Part shown: piece by piece, positions 36,980-48,800 of the stretch
Numbering within the stretch: the stretch's first letter is position 1
Layout of the letters: the number at the start of each line of letters is the position of its first letter
Assembly (NCBI GenBank): GCA_002633005.1
Contig: NMRA01000032.1
Span: forward strand, 1,143,692 to 1,207,691
DNA: 64,000 nucleotides
Direction: 5' to 3'
Origin: Phoronis australis
Taxonomy: Eukaryota > Phoronida > Phoronidae
Position numbers and translations under genes: made by a program
Notes under the pieces: generated by a model
The model's database searches: none
Seen by the model: the letters and a program-made list of their open reading frames with translations, nothing else
Told to the model about the DNA's origin: nothing

Positions 36980-37783
36980 ATGGCAACTTTTTATCGTCTG
37001 CTCGTCTTTGTCTTAGTCGCCTTGTTCGTGAAGAGCGTTGCTCCAAACACAACTTCTGGCGTGAAGCAGATGATGTCTTCACTATTTAAGAAGTACGAGA
37101 CAGCGTTTAAACTCTACCACGATTTTGTTGCCAAGCATTTGGACGCCAATTCCTTCGAAATTTTGCAACTGAAAAAAATGATGGCTGAAAACGAAAAAAA
37201 CTCGGGGGAATTGAAGGCGAAGATGAATGACCAACGATATGAGACGAGCAAAAGACTGGCGGCATTGGAAAAGTTTAAAGATGAAACATCTCTAAAAATG
37301 AAGGAAGATGCCAAAAACACATTAAGAAATATCGTGCGCAAATCCTGGTCTGGTGAAAGCGAAATCGGCAAAGTACAGAAACCGGGAGATTTGGTAACCA
37401 TCACGGAGTTTAACAAAAGGCAAAAGTCAAGTAAACTAAAAGTGGATTTCAGCTCTTATTTTGGTCTAGAATATACCGACACAAATAATACGAGAATGTG
37501 CGCCACTTGGTCAATCCTCATTAACGGCAAACAGTGCAAAAAGCCGCAACCAATCCAGGGGTCGATGTTTTTCGAAGGCAACTTTCGAGAACAAGAAATT
37601 GGTGTTCCTACTTTCATAAGTGGAATCTGCAACGACATTCCTGAAGGTAACGTCAACCTAACTATTAGCACCTCGAAGTGTGAGGGCAATAGTGCAAAGG
37701 ACTTCCACATCCCCAGAATAATTCGCACTGGGTTTGAAACGACTTCTTACCTTGTCGTGGAAGAACTGTTTGAAAGCCTTTGA
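36980..37783 (+). CDS. secreted coiled-coil protein with CTHRC1-like C-terminal domain
   Basis: 267 residues, single exon, complete. Residues 1-20 are a signal peptide (LLVFVLVALFVKSV). Residues ~28-120 are charged and helical, a probable coiled coil. Residues ~155-265 resemble the C-terminal globular domain of collagen triple helix repeat-containing protein 1: CATWSILINGKQCKKPQPI lines up with the CxxWxFTFNGxECxGPLPIE region, then four Cys in all (174, 186, 217, 234) and an end TTSYLVVEELFESL that parallels the VSRIIIEELPK end. There is no Gly-X-Y collagen segment; the coiled coil takes its place. N-glycosylation sequons include N23-TT. Likely extracellular, perhaps oligomeric. CTHRC1 in vertebrates modulates Wnt signalling and matrix; whether this protein does is unknown. 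The family call rests on my reading of the pattern. Confidence 0.72.
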   Translation: MATFYRLLVFVLVALFVKSVAPNTTSGVKQMMSSLFKKYETAFKLYHDFVAKHLDANSFEILQLKKMMAENEKNSGELKAKMNDQRYETSKRLAALEKFKDETSLKMKEDAKNTLRNIVRKSWSGESEIGKVQKPGDLVTITEFNKRQKSSKLKVDFSSYFGLEYTDTNNTRMCATWSILINGKQCKKPQPIQGSMFFEGNFREQEIGVPTFISGICNDIPEGNVNLTISTSKCEGNSAKDFHIPRIIRTGFETTSYLVVEELFESL

Positions 37784-37976
37784 TTTCAAAATGTAAGTCA
37801 CAAATTAAGATTTTGTGAAAGAAATTTCAATAGTATGACGTCGATATGTATGTGGAGTCAAGTTTGCTTTTAGTATAACTATCTAATTCGAGAACTTTTG
37901 ATTGCAATTCGACTTAAATTCCTTACCAGGCTCCGAAAGGCTCATGAGCGAGTTTTAAGATATATGTATATGTGCA

Positions 37977-37982
37977 ATAAAT
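37977..37982 (+). terminator. polyA signal of the CTHRC1-like gene
   Basis: AATAAA in GCAATAAATAC, about 195 bases after the stop codon. Confidence 0.55.
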
Positions 37983-37999
37983 ACAATAATTCTTCACTT

Positions 38000-40900
38000 A
38001 CTTCGTATAATTGTCATTTTCAAAGACTGATTACCTTGCTGCAAATTACGGTAACTTCCAAAATGTGCTTATATGTAATAGAATAGAATTTAATCTCTGA
38101 CAAAGTAAATTTCAACTTGTCCACCGAATAGTGACTGCTAAATGGTTGAAGATTTAAAGTGGATGATTTGCAGTGTCGAAATTTAAGAGATGGAATGTAT
38201 TAAAAAGTGCAAAATAAGTTTGCTGTTTGTGATTTAAAATTATTGTAATAAATACCGTAGTGCTTGCAGTTGGCCTTTGTATAATTATGTACTTTCATTG
38301 TGAACACATCAGTTCCAGCAAACGCATACCCACATTTGAGAGGAGAGAAAGCTCTTTGCTTGAGAATTGATAGTACAGGGTGGATCCAAAAATGTTCCCC
38401 ATTCTCATATTTACATGTTTGAATACTGTATTTTTGTAAGGTATTTCAAAAATAACATTTTTGTTTGATACAGATAGTTCCTGATTTTAGCACTCTTTCT
38501 GACCACAATTCAATAATTTATGACAAACAGATAAAAAGGAAAGTGACTTATATCCAAACAAACGCACGCAATCAGTTTTAACTTCGTCAGTGTGATTTCC
38601 AGAGAAAATTTAAGAGAACTGTATCATTGTGTATTATATTCCTCCATCCCACTATTTTTCAAAAAAATCCAACATGTGTCAACATTCCGATAAAACCAAA
38701 AATATTGGGTATTGAATACTGAATTTCAATTTTTTTATCATTACAGTCGTAAAAATATGCGCTAACGTTTCAGATTCAATCCTACAAAAGGCTGTTCTCT
38801 ACAAGAATTCTGTGTAAAATGTTATATTGCAAACAACTGTGAGAACTATCAGCTTCTGGCTTCTAAATCTATCTCGCTTTCAAACATTTTTACTCATATA
38901 GAATTTGTGGAAACAACGTTCTCGTCCAAGTCAACTTTATGGCTGTGTTAGATAATAAAATAGTTTTAATCCACCTTCCTGTCTGTTTTAAATTTTTCTA
39001 CCATATAAATACTAAAATTACTAAATTAGTTCCCTCAAAACTAAATCAAGTGGCTGTACAATAACTTATTTCAGGACACAATTTTCAGCTGAAATTAGGC
39101 ATCTTGTGTAGTTTGTGTGCAATCGTCAACACCTAACACTTGTTTGCAAACGAAGAAATTCCTCTGAATTTTTCTGTAGTTGTCTTCGTGTCAAGGTGGT
39201 GAACACAATAATGCTATTTGCTGGACCATTGTATTAATCAATCATCATAATTGTCCTTTCGTCGAAGAATACTAAAGGCAAATGTTTCCACGGGCAAGAT
39301 TAATTTTCGTGGCACAAAGCATGCAATTTAGAATTTCTTGGACTATTATTTTAATAATGGACCAGAAGCTTGACTGTCCGTAAAACTTTCAATCTTTTTG
39401 TGACGGGAGCGCCTTCTGTTGATGGAGTCGTGAGTAAAGACTATGTTTAATTCCAGAAGCTAGAGTGGGTTATCAAATTTTAAAGCGGTGTATGTTGGTC
39501 AATTCCCTCATTTGGTACCCCCGATGACGAAATTTTTAGTTGCATTTTGATTGGGTTTTACATTTATCTTGAAACCCCTATTTTCGCGCAATTTGATACA
39601 TTCGCTCAAACGTCGGATTCGGCTACCGGATCTCGTTTCTATCTGGTAAGAATCTCACCTTTTTAACTCAGGTCTTATTACTATCCGGTTAGAGTCTCAA
39701 CTTTTCAACTTTTTTAGTTTTACTAACTTCAGCTTACAGATTTTTCATTTATTTGGCTTTGGGGGCTGACTTAGGCGATTTGGGAGCCGATTCAAACTAA
39801 GTGAAGTTTAAATGACGACGGAAGCTAATCAGATGTTTTGTAAGTTTGTAGATTTGTATTTTATATTTAGCGCATAATGAACTCATTATATATGTCTACT
39901 TCTCTCTAGTTTCACTCTCTCTATAACTTGTCACCTTGGTTCTGACGTATGCGATACGGACGCCGGCGTGAAAACAGAACACAACGCTGCGAATATTTTT
40001 ATCGGCTGCGAACAGTCGACGTTTTAGATACTAATTAGATCGGCGTTGGTCGCTCCACCCATTCCTGTTACGTTTTCAAGGAATACTGAAGTCTTCAGTT
40101 AGTCTCCTTCATCAAAAGGGTATTGATTAGATTTCGGTTATGTGATAGCTTGAAATAGTCCGTGCATTTTTTTACCATGTTTTTAATTTCTTTGGTAATT
40201 GCAGTTTTGAATAGTTTAATCTGCCACCTGTTATTACTGAGCTAGTACACTGTTTGTAAGTCCCGCTTGGTGTATGATCATCCATAGCCGTGGGCTCTCT
40301 CTACTTGGTCTACTAAAAAGTTCTGGGCATATTGATGATACTGATTAGAACATTTTATTTTTATCTTTATTATAGATACAAACTTGCCGCACATCAATTC
40401 AACGGATGTCCGATTGTAAAAGAAAAAATCATTTTACTCGTAAAATTCGACACAAAGGGGTATATTTTCGCTGTCAAATGCTGAAGATAATTTTATGTTG
40501 TGTCGTGCATTCAAAGTCAGGAGTGAGGAGATCCCAGGATTTTAACAATCTACCGTTTTGGCATTGTAGTTAGCCCCCTTTTGTATATCTAGTCCCATAC
40601 ATATTTAGTTTACTCTGATAGTTTACGCGTGGGATTTGGCTCAGCGGCAGAGTCTGCATCATGGCTGCTGCTGCGGAGCCTATCTTCGAATCCGCGCTAT
40701 GTATCGAATCATATATGGAATTTGTTTATGACATTACCTCGGCGAACCCTTTATAGAAGGCATGGGTCATTCAGTGTTTACTATTGTAGTCACAGTTTAA
40801 ACCACCAAGTTGTTGTCCCCGAAACCTGATCATGGCTTAGGCCTAATCTAGCTAGCTCACATTTTCACTGGGTAGTCACCATCGACCAGTGGGGCACGGA

Positions 40901-41930
40901 CGTGTACACTAATTACTAAGATATAAAGAACGTGTTTTTTGCTACCTCTCCGGCAGCATGTTCAACTGCTAGGGAGGGGACGGTCTTTTTGGGTTCCTGG
41001 CGGGATCTTTCTGGAGCGTGTGTCTGGTCACGGTGCATCAGAGCCCCCTAGTGTAACGTCCCCGTGATATACGGTGCACTGGGACACCGGCATACATCTA
41101 TTTCTTTTCATACATGGACGCAGTCTTAGTGCTAAGTAATCTATGTAAGTAAATGTTTACCTGTTTAAATCGGCACAGGAAAATATAATAAAAGAACAGC
41201 TGAAATAGTGTCCCTACAATTACTTGGGGATATAGTATCTTTGCCTACAATTAGGGCCTACCATATCCTCCAGTGAGCCTGAGAACAGAACTAGAATAAA
41301 TTAATAATAGTGAATCTTCATTTTACACAGCTTGACATGTAAGAAATCAACCAATAAATAAATTTAACTGACATAACACGAATTTAAAGGTCAAAAAAAA
41401 TTTACAGACGGCAACATTTATAAAAAGTACAAAAAATACACACCTAGCAGGGATTCACGGACTGGAGATATATTTTGCAACTAAAATATTTACAAACGTA
41501 CCGTACGTGACAGCACCAAGTGATCAGAAAAATTATCGGTAGTTACCCGGTAGGAACATTTGTATCTACTCCGTCCCACTAGGTTTTTTATACATGTCTG
41601 AAATTTCAATAGGCAAAACCATAGATCTAACATGGCCGGATCAGACTAATGGGAAAATTCTGACGGCTTCAAACGAAGGTTGGCCTTCATCAACGGTGCT
41701 GATCACACCGATCAGACAGTCAACTAAAGCTTTTAAGTCAGTATTACACAGTTCGCCAGCATGACATTATGCCAAAGATACTCTATACATATATCTATAA
41801 TATCTTTGATTAATACGGCAGCTGTTGATACCTCGGTCATTTACGCTAACTAGTGCTCAGGGCTACTAATTGTCCTAGCCGATTACCGCGGGTTGATTCA
41901 GGGAATCCCTTGTGGTTGGTTTCGAAACTA
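38000..41930. other. intergenic stretch, no gene recognised
   Basis: AT-rich, only short frames. Apart from the tRNA-like sequence at 40634-40700 I see no domain or clear repeat. Confidence 0.5.
40634..40700 (+). ncRNA. tRNA-like sequence (SINE head or pseudo-tRNA)
   Basis: TGGCTCAGCGGCAGAGTC resembles a D arm/A box and CTTCGAATCCGC a T arm/B box, 37 bases apart as in a tRNA. The anticodon stem between them does not pair well, so a working tRNA is unlikely. Confidence 0.35.
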
Positions 41931-41940
41931 CCTACTTAGT

Positions 41941-41980
41941 GTTCCAGAACATTCGAGAAAGGTCTCGAGAAATTTGTTCA
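41941..41980 (+). promoter_or_regulatory. heat-shock element array, HSP90 promoter
   Basis: TTCCAGAACATTCGAGAA is four perfect alternating NGAAN/NTTCN pentamers in register. Weaker units follow (GGTCT, CGAGA, AATTT) and a perfect GTTCA, making about eight pentamers in 40 bases. This is the binding site of trimeric heat shock factor. The nearest gene on this strand is HSP90, whose ATG is 3.5 kb downstream. Confidence 0.8.
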
Positions 41981-42189
41981 CTCTAGTAATCCTTCATTTC
42001 CGGAAAATAGTACAACAAGGAAAGCTTTATTTGCTTTTTACTAAATCGCTTAAAACATACAGTACTTGAACATTAATTCATTTTGTATTTAAGTGGGTCA
42101 TAATTTAAAGAAATATTACACAAAATCCTTATTTCATAAAATACAAGAAAATACAAGCACTACTTTTTAAAGCCTAATAACGGATACGG

Positions 42190-42323
42190 ATATGGCGCAT
42201 TCACGACTTTAAAGCTCAGTGAACGCGTGGTTTCGGAATAGTTCTTTCTGTACCGGCTTCTTGGAAGGCTGTGTGGTTGTGTATCCAGTGATTGATTAAC
42301 TTTTAACAAAGAAATATTTAAAC
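42190..42323 (+). other. probable non-coding first exon of HSP90
   Basis: The HSP90 coding exon begins immediately after a splice acceptor, so an upstream leader exon must exist. The best donor downstream of the heat-shock element is AAAC/GTGAGT at 42324. The 5' boundary is a guess; TATA-like CATAAAATA (about 42138) and TTTAAAG (about 42211) lie nearby. The resulting first intron would be 3.15 kb. Confidence 0.45.
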
Positions 42324-42659
42324 GTGAGTATTGAAAATCGCATTACGTTATTACGTGAAGTGTTCTCATAGTGTTTTGTTCTATTCTCATTCTTCACTTC
42401 GAAATTTGGTCACATTTTTGTGTTTTTCAATCGACTTTTGCAAAGACGAAACTTCGTTTTTTTGATTGCCATCAGATTGCCCGTTATCAAAGTTACCATT
42501 ATATGTACTCATTTCCCACAGTTTATCACCTTCGTTAATGCTGTGATATATCAGAAAAAACTTACTGGTAACCAATGACAATGTCATTAAATATTGTCCT
42601 TACCCGGGCTTACCTCGTGACTATGAGTTTTTGACCAAGACTAGAGGTAGAGTCTAGAG

Positions 42660-43358
42660 GCAATAGTCGGATATAATGGACCCTAACTTATTCCAAATAA
42701 ATCCACTAAATGTTGGTCTAAATGAATGATTTTGGTATCGTTGCATTCCTCAGACATCTGGCTATCCGTACAAATCCTTTTCACGACCCTCAATTACTCT
42801 AGTCTATAACTACGCCATTCTGAACTTGGCACACTTTAGCGTTAGCCACACGCATTGTGAAATCGGCAGCCATTTCAGGGAACTTACTATATCTAGCGCC
42901 ATCTATCGGCGATTTGCTACAACACGCGCTGTTCCTTTTTCATCAGTCAACATGGACGACGATAACATGACGATGACAGATACGATCGTGAGAGAGACGA
43001 CGAAGGTGATGACGAGAGCAGATGATTAATAACGACTGACGTTAATAATATTGACGAAATCGACCAATGACGTTGACTGATGAAAAAGGAACAGCACATG
43101 TTGTAGCAAATCGCTGATAGATGTCGCTAGATACAGTAAGTTCCCTGAAATGGCTGCCGATTTCACGATGCGCGTGGCTAAAGTGGACCGAGTTCGGAAC
43201 AGCGTAGCTATAGACTAGAGTAATTGAGGGTCGTGAAAATGATTCGTACGAATAGCCAGATGTCTGAGGAATGCAACGATACCAAAATCATTCATTTAGA
43301 CCTAAATTTAGTGGATTTATTTGGAATAAGTTAGGGTCCATTATACCCGACTAGTGCC
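42660..43358. mobile_element. large inverted-repeat (fold-back) element, ~290-bp arms
   Basis: The left arm 42660-42951 pairs with the right arm 43072-43358. For example, GTTCCTTTTTCATCAGTCAA at the inner end of the left arm is exactly matched in reverse complement at 43073-43092. The outer ends (TATAATGGACCCTAACTTAT) also match. The 120-bp loop is GAC/GATGA-rich. No transposase. It lies in the HSP90 5' intron. Confidence 0.85.
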
Positions 43359-43691
43359 GAGTCGAGATAATCGATCAATTACAGCGCTCAACGCTAAAGC
43401 TACACGTCGCATTTGGTGACCTGACAAGCGAAATCCGAGGTTGCCTTATTGCGAAAACTGAAAATCTCAAGCGCCGAAATAAATTTTGGGGTTTCTGATC
43501 CGGTGTAAAGGTTTGGCCAAAAGTCTTATTGTGCGTTGGACAGTGACCACCGATACCATCCTGCTAGCAGTGCCAGTAGGACAGTCTAGCTCCTGGCCAT
43601 AGGCACTTATACACTGGAAGCTTTTTGGTGAATTATGCACTTGTCAAAAACATCAGTCTCGTTGTTATAAATGCATTTTGTGCATAGGGGG

Positions 43692-44461
43692 AGGTAATTG
43701 TTTACAATATGACGACATTGACTTACACATATGATTTTGGTATCGTTTGATTCCTTGCAAAGTGTTCTTTCCAGAAATAAACTGAAATTTTCCTACCCCG
43801 TTCAATACGTATTTTATCGGGAAATTTCTGCTCGCTCTATTTGGTAGTAAATACAACCATATTGAATGGAAAGAGTCACCCGGCGGTCAAAAACTGAACT
43901 ACTCTACCGACTTCTGCAGATCGTCGCTTTCCATAAGGTCAAATTGACGGAGACCCGTCTGTCCCCTGCCCGGGTTATGGTCCCAAGGGTTCAGATTCGA
44001 TCTTATGGTGACTGGTACACATCTGCTAGCAAGAGAATCCACGAAAAAATCTGAGGTTGTTTTTGAGGTCCAAATTGGTGAAAAATGTATCACTTCAGAC
44101 AATTTCGTGAAAAAATGGTCATAATTTTAAAAAAATGAAAAAGGTGAAATGCTGCTAATTGTTCCTCCATATTACGTCACTAATGTCGGGAAAACTAGCG
44201 GGAATCTCGTGCGGGCAAACACCATTCAGAATCGATGATGCTGTTTCATTCATTAACAATGGGTGACGCTGTAATCTTGAGTCGAGTTGACATGGCGGTG
44301 TCAACCGGGAAATAGTGCGAACCGAAATTCGTGGATAAAATACCGAGGAAACGCGGTAGGTTACAGCTTCATTTATTTTTGGAATGATAATGTTGCAAGG
44401 AATCGAACGATACCAAAATCGTGTGTGTAGGTCAATGTCGTCATATTGTAAATAATTACCT
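43692..44461. mobile_element. inverted-repeat element related to the preceding one
   Basis: Terminal arms of about 140-150 bp: AGGTAATTGTTTACAATATG at the left pairs with CATATTGTAAATAATTACCT at the right. Both arms contain ATTTTGGTATCGTT(T)GATTCCTT, a word also present in the arms of the 42660-43358 element, so the two belong to one family. No coding capacity. Confidence 0.75.
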
Positions 44462-44480
44462 AGAGGGACACCTATGGCTA

Positions 44481-44754
44481 TAAGGAAACCGTCGATGTAA
44501 ATAATTCCTTCCAATTTTAACAAATACTCCCGTTACCAAACTTTTTCTTGGAGCAGTCCCTCATTCAGTTCCCAACATCAGTAACTCACCATTTCTAATG
44601 CAGCGGATGGTATGACGTATCCCCTGGCATGTGTAGAGTGAAAATGGCGAGTTACCGATTTTGGGAACTGAACGAGGAACTGTTCGAAGAAAAAGTTTGA
44701 TAACTGGAGTATTTGTTAGAGTTGGTAGGAATTAAGTACATCGACACCCTCCTA
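44481..44754. mobile_element. small inverted-repeat element (MITE-like)
   Basis: Arms 44481-44599 and 44640-44754 pair throughout, for example CAAACTTTTTCTTGGAGCAG with the reverse complement of CTGTTCGAAGAAAAAGTTTG. The loop is about 40 bp. Abuts the preceding element. Confidence 0.8.
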
Positions 44755-45472
44755 AGGTTACAGTAGAGACAGTGGTGACTATCTTTTCGAACGCCACCTC
44801 CACCCATTCTGGTGTGCTCCTTCAATTTTCTCCGTAAACACCTAAATGTGTACGTATGTTTATTCACTTACTATTCTTCCAACACAGGGACATAAAATAC
44901 ATATGACTGCATGGGCTGGTGTCGCGGATTTCAACGATCTTGCCAGATTTCTGCCAAACAATTCTGACTTCTGTGTAGGAAAACCTTTACTAAATTAAAC
45001 TTTGGAAGTCAACATGAAATAAGAAACAAATTTAAGGGAATTACTGTCTGACTTATGTACTCGCACTGGCGACCTTGTGGCAATTTAGAATTTTCCCCAG
45101 GTCGCTAAACACAATCTGAGGTAGCATTGGTAGCCTGCAGATTGCCAAATTGAGCACTGAATTCCCATGGTAAAAAGGCACAATGCCATTTCCCCTCCGT
45201 TAAGCAATGGCCTTGGAATATCGCCCAAAATGCCATGGAAAAGTTAAATTATTCTCTTTAAAGTGGCAATGATTGGTGGAATTGCCCTTACCCCACCCTT
45301 CAGAATTGAGAAAATTGAATTCCTGAGTCTTAAATTTTGGCGACCGTCTCAATCTGGAGAATTTTAATGATATAAGAAGCAAAAGTTTGCGCGAGTGGTG
45401 CAGCAGGCAAACAAGATGGCACATGCGTAGTGTTTGCGTCTGTGAGGCTAAATGAAATGTTTTTTTTTTCAG

Positions 45473-45826
45473 ATGCCTGAGATTGAAATGCAAGATGAAG
45501 GGGAGGTGGAAACTTTTGCTTTCCAGGCTGAGATTGCTCAGCTGATGTCATTGATCATCAACACATTTTACTCAAACAAAGAGATCTTCTTAAGAGAGTT
45601 GATTTCTAACTGCTCTGATGCCCTGGACAAGATTCGGTATCAGAGTTTGACCGATCCGTCAATGCTCGACTCTGGCAAAGATCTCAAGATCAACATTGTT
45701 CCCAACAAGAATGAGAGCACGTTGACTATCATCGATACGGGTGTAGGCATGACCAAGGCTGACCTGGTCAACAGTCTTGGCACCATTGCCAAGTCGGGAA
45801 CTAAAGCTTTCATGGAAGCCTTAGCG
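45473..45826 (+). CDS. HSP90: HSP90 coding exon 1 (residues 1-118)
   Basis: Starts [20 protein letters not shown], the N-terminal lid strand and ATP-site helix. Acceptor is a T-run plus CAG two bases before ATG; ends FMEALA, phase 0, donor GTATGT. Confidence 0.96.
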
Positions 45827-48800
45827 GTATGTGACAAGTTTCATTGTCTTTAGAATCGTTGAGGCTTATCAAAGATGTGATGAAGGCATTCTTTCTAATC
45901 TTATTTGTTTATTTAATGTTGCTGTTTACCTGCTTTGGTTTATGCAGTACTGATTGGTACGAGTTTTTAAGTTCGGAATCGATGATATGTTGAGTATTAA
46001 ATTGTGAAATTGCACATCAGTTTTAAGGATTTGTAGTGTGTACCCTGTCGTGTTCACAATTTGAACTTCCTCTACATGTTTGTGTTCATTTTTTCATCAG
46101 GCCGGCGCTGACATTTCCATGATTGGTCAGTTTGGTGTGGGTTTCTACTCCGCCTACTTGGTTGCCGACAAAGTCGTGGTGACATCCAAGCACAACGACG
46201 ACGAGCAGTACGTGTGGGAGTCGTCCGCTGGCGGCAGCTTCACCATTCGGCCGGACCATGGGGAGCCCATCGGGCGGGGCACCAAGATCGTGCTGCACCT
46301 GAAGGAGGATCAGATGGAGTTCATCGAAGAGAAGCGCATCAAGGAGGTGGTCAGCAAACACAGCCAGTTCATTGGCTACCCCATCGCACTGCACGTGGAG
46401 AAGGAGCGCGAGAAGGAAGTGTCTGATGACGAGGAGGAAGAGGAAGAGAAGAAAGAGGAGGTAACTGTGTGTATGTGTAACTCCGTGTGGAACCTTGAGA
46501 GGCCCAATCCCGCGCAACTGTGCGGCTTCTGGTTTTGTTTGGTCCAGGGACCGCTAAATCAACTGCTAAAGGGGCGTTGGAACTGAGAATGGTCGTGGAT
46601 GGTTTATTGCAAATGCGATGTTTCGTTTTCTATAAAAACGACATGGTGATTTTACAGTCCTCTGATGCTTAATGCTTTGTGTTGGTATTCATATGGTGCA
46701 GTGATGTCTGATTATGTCGAAACTTAGGTGTGAAAAGATATTTCAATGACAGGGCCACTAAATGTAACAATCTAACTCTGTAAATCCTGTAGCTTACGCA
46801 TTTACTGTATTTATTCCCAAGTTTGATCAAAGGATTGCTTAGAAATGTACGTCATTGTCACTTATAATTGGTGGAATGGGAAGGTTGACTTAATTGTGTT
46901 GTGATGGAGAGTTGATTGTTGGCTGTCCTTAACAAAAGTTGTATTTTTCCAGGACGAAGATAAGGAAAAGCCAAAAATCGAGGACTTGGACGAGGATGAA
47001 GAGGCCGATGAAAGCAAAGACAAAAAGAAGAAGAAGAAAATCAAGGAAAAGTATTATGAAGATGAAGAACTTAACAAAACAAAGCCCATCTGGACACGTA
47101 ACCCAGACGACATTCAGCAGGAAGAATACGGAGAGTTCTACAAGTCTCTAACAAACGACTGGGAGGACCACCTGGCAGTCAAACACTTCTCCGTGGAGGG
47201 CCAGCTGGAGTTCCGCGCTCTGCTCTTCGTCCCCAAGAGAGCGCCGTTCGACTTGTTCGAGAACAAGAAGAAGCGCAATAACATCAAGCTGTACGTGCGA
47301 CGTGTCTTCATCATGGACAACTGTGAGGAACTCATTCCTGAGTATTTGAGTGAGTGCATTTAAACGGCTATTTTTCTGTTTATCTAGGCCAAACGTGTAA
47401 AATTGATATTTCAGTGTTCTCTTAGCTCCTGTCCTGTGGTTGAGGTGAAATTGGTGCAGTTCACCTCTGTTGTGGACAAGGCTACTAACAGTCGGTTTTG
47501 TCCTGGTTAACGTGGCATTGGGGTGATGTGTTCTTTTGAACCATTACCCAATTGCTTTTAATTCAATTTTTGTATTATGATTGCTAAAGTAAGGCGTATT
47601 AAGTAAAAAAAGTGAAAAATTATGCCATCTATGGTGAATAACACTATCTGGGAGTAGCACATTTTGCTTCGAGGTTGAAAATATTTCTTGTCAGCCGTGT
47701 GTTAACCAGTCGTTGTGTTTGTCTGCAGATTTTGTGAAGGGTGTTGTGGACTCTGAGGACCTGCCACTGAACATTTCTCGTGAGATGTTGCAACAGAACA
47801 AGATTCTGAAGGTGATCCGCAAGAACCTGGTCAAGAAATGTATGGAACTGTTTGAGAACATCAAAGAGGACCAGGACAACTACAAGAAGTTCTACGAGCA
47901 GTTTGGAAAGAATCTCAAGGTACGTTGTTGATAGCATGTCTTGAGAAAGAAGTTAAGTCACTGTGACATCATTTTGAAAGTCATACCGATAAAATTCAGT
48001 TTTGTCTTGGAAAGTTGAATACATATCTCAGAAGGAAGCTTCTGTTTTTTGTATGACATACCAAGCTGTAAAGGGGCAACTGCAGGTAGATCCTTTGAAA
48101 TAAGTCTCCTGTCCTTCACTTCAGTTTTACACGATGATCCATTTTCAGTTCTTGCGTTTTGTGTGAACTCGTATTATGTAGCTGTTAATTTGTAGTGTTG
48201 GTTGTCTAATAGAAATGCTGGCAGTAGTCACTTACATTTGCCTAGACGTTAAGAACCAGTTTGATTCCTGATATTTAGTTGAGAAAACTGTTCTAAAACG
48301 CAGGACCCCTGTAAGTGACTGTCACTGTATTGTAGTCTGACCAGCTACTGGTGTATTGCACTTAGTGGACAACTGACAGCAGCCTTCCAGCACACGTGTA
48401 TCACGCTGTAGTCAAGTTGGCTGGCAGTCGTGTACTGCTGGCGACTGGACAGTGTCAGTGATGGTGGTGCTCATGGAAGTAGACAAAGTCGGTGCTGTCT
48501 GGGTCAGCAGTAGGACCGCTTTCTTAATGTCCAGTGGCTGCGGACTTTCGTATTGGCACTGGACAGTTTGTTTTTTTTTTGTGCAAGGGAGAAGTCCCTA
48601 TGGTAAAATCACCGCTTTTGCTCAATAAGACATCATCTCAAAACCGGGCTCTTGTGTTTTAGCTCGAGTGTTTGGTGCAGTGGGCCCAACTATGAGGCCT
48701 GTGCACGTCTGATGAACCTCAAATGACATCAGGCCACCTGCACTTTTTTTCATAGTTTACCTGGATGGATGTAGTCTTATTGATTCTTTGACAGTTGCTC

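Noticed and set aside
42826-43029. 67-codon frame on the plus strand
   Set aside because: It lies in the arm and loop of the large palindrome and has no recognisable protein pattern.
44655-44690. GAAC...TTCGAAGAA heat-shock-like sequence closer to the HSP90 ATG
   Set aside because: Spacers between GAA and TTC are three bases, not two, and the sequence is simply part of a MITE arm. The array at 41941 has correct spacing.
46086-46517. 143-codon frame on the minus strand
   Set aside because: It is antisense to HSP90 exon 2. GC-rich codons on the plus strand suppress stops on the minus strand; the plus frame is a clear HSP90.
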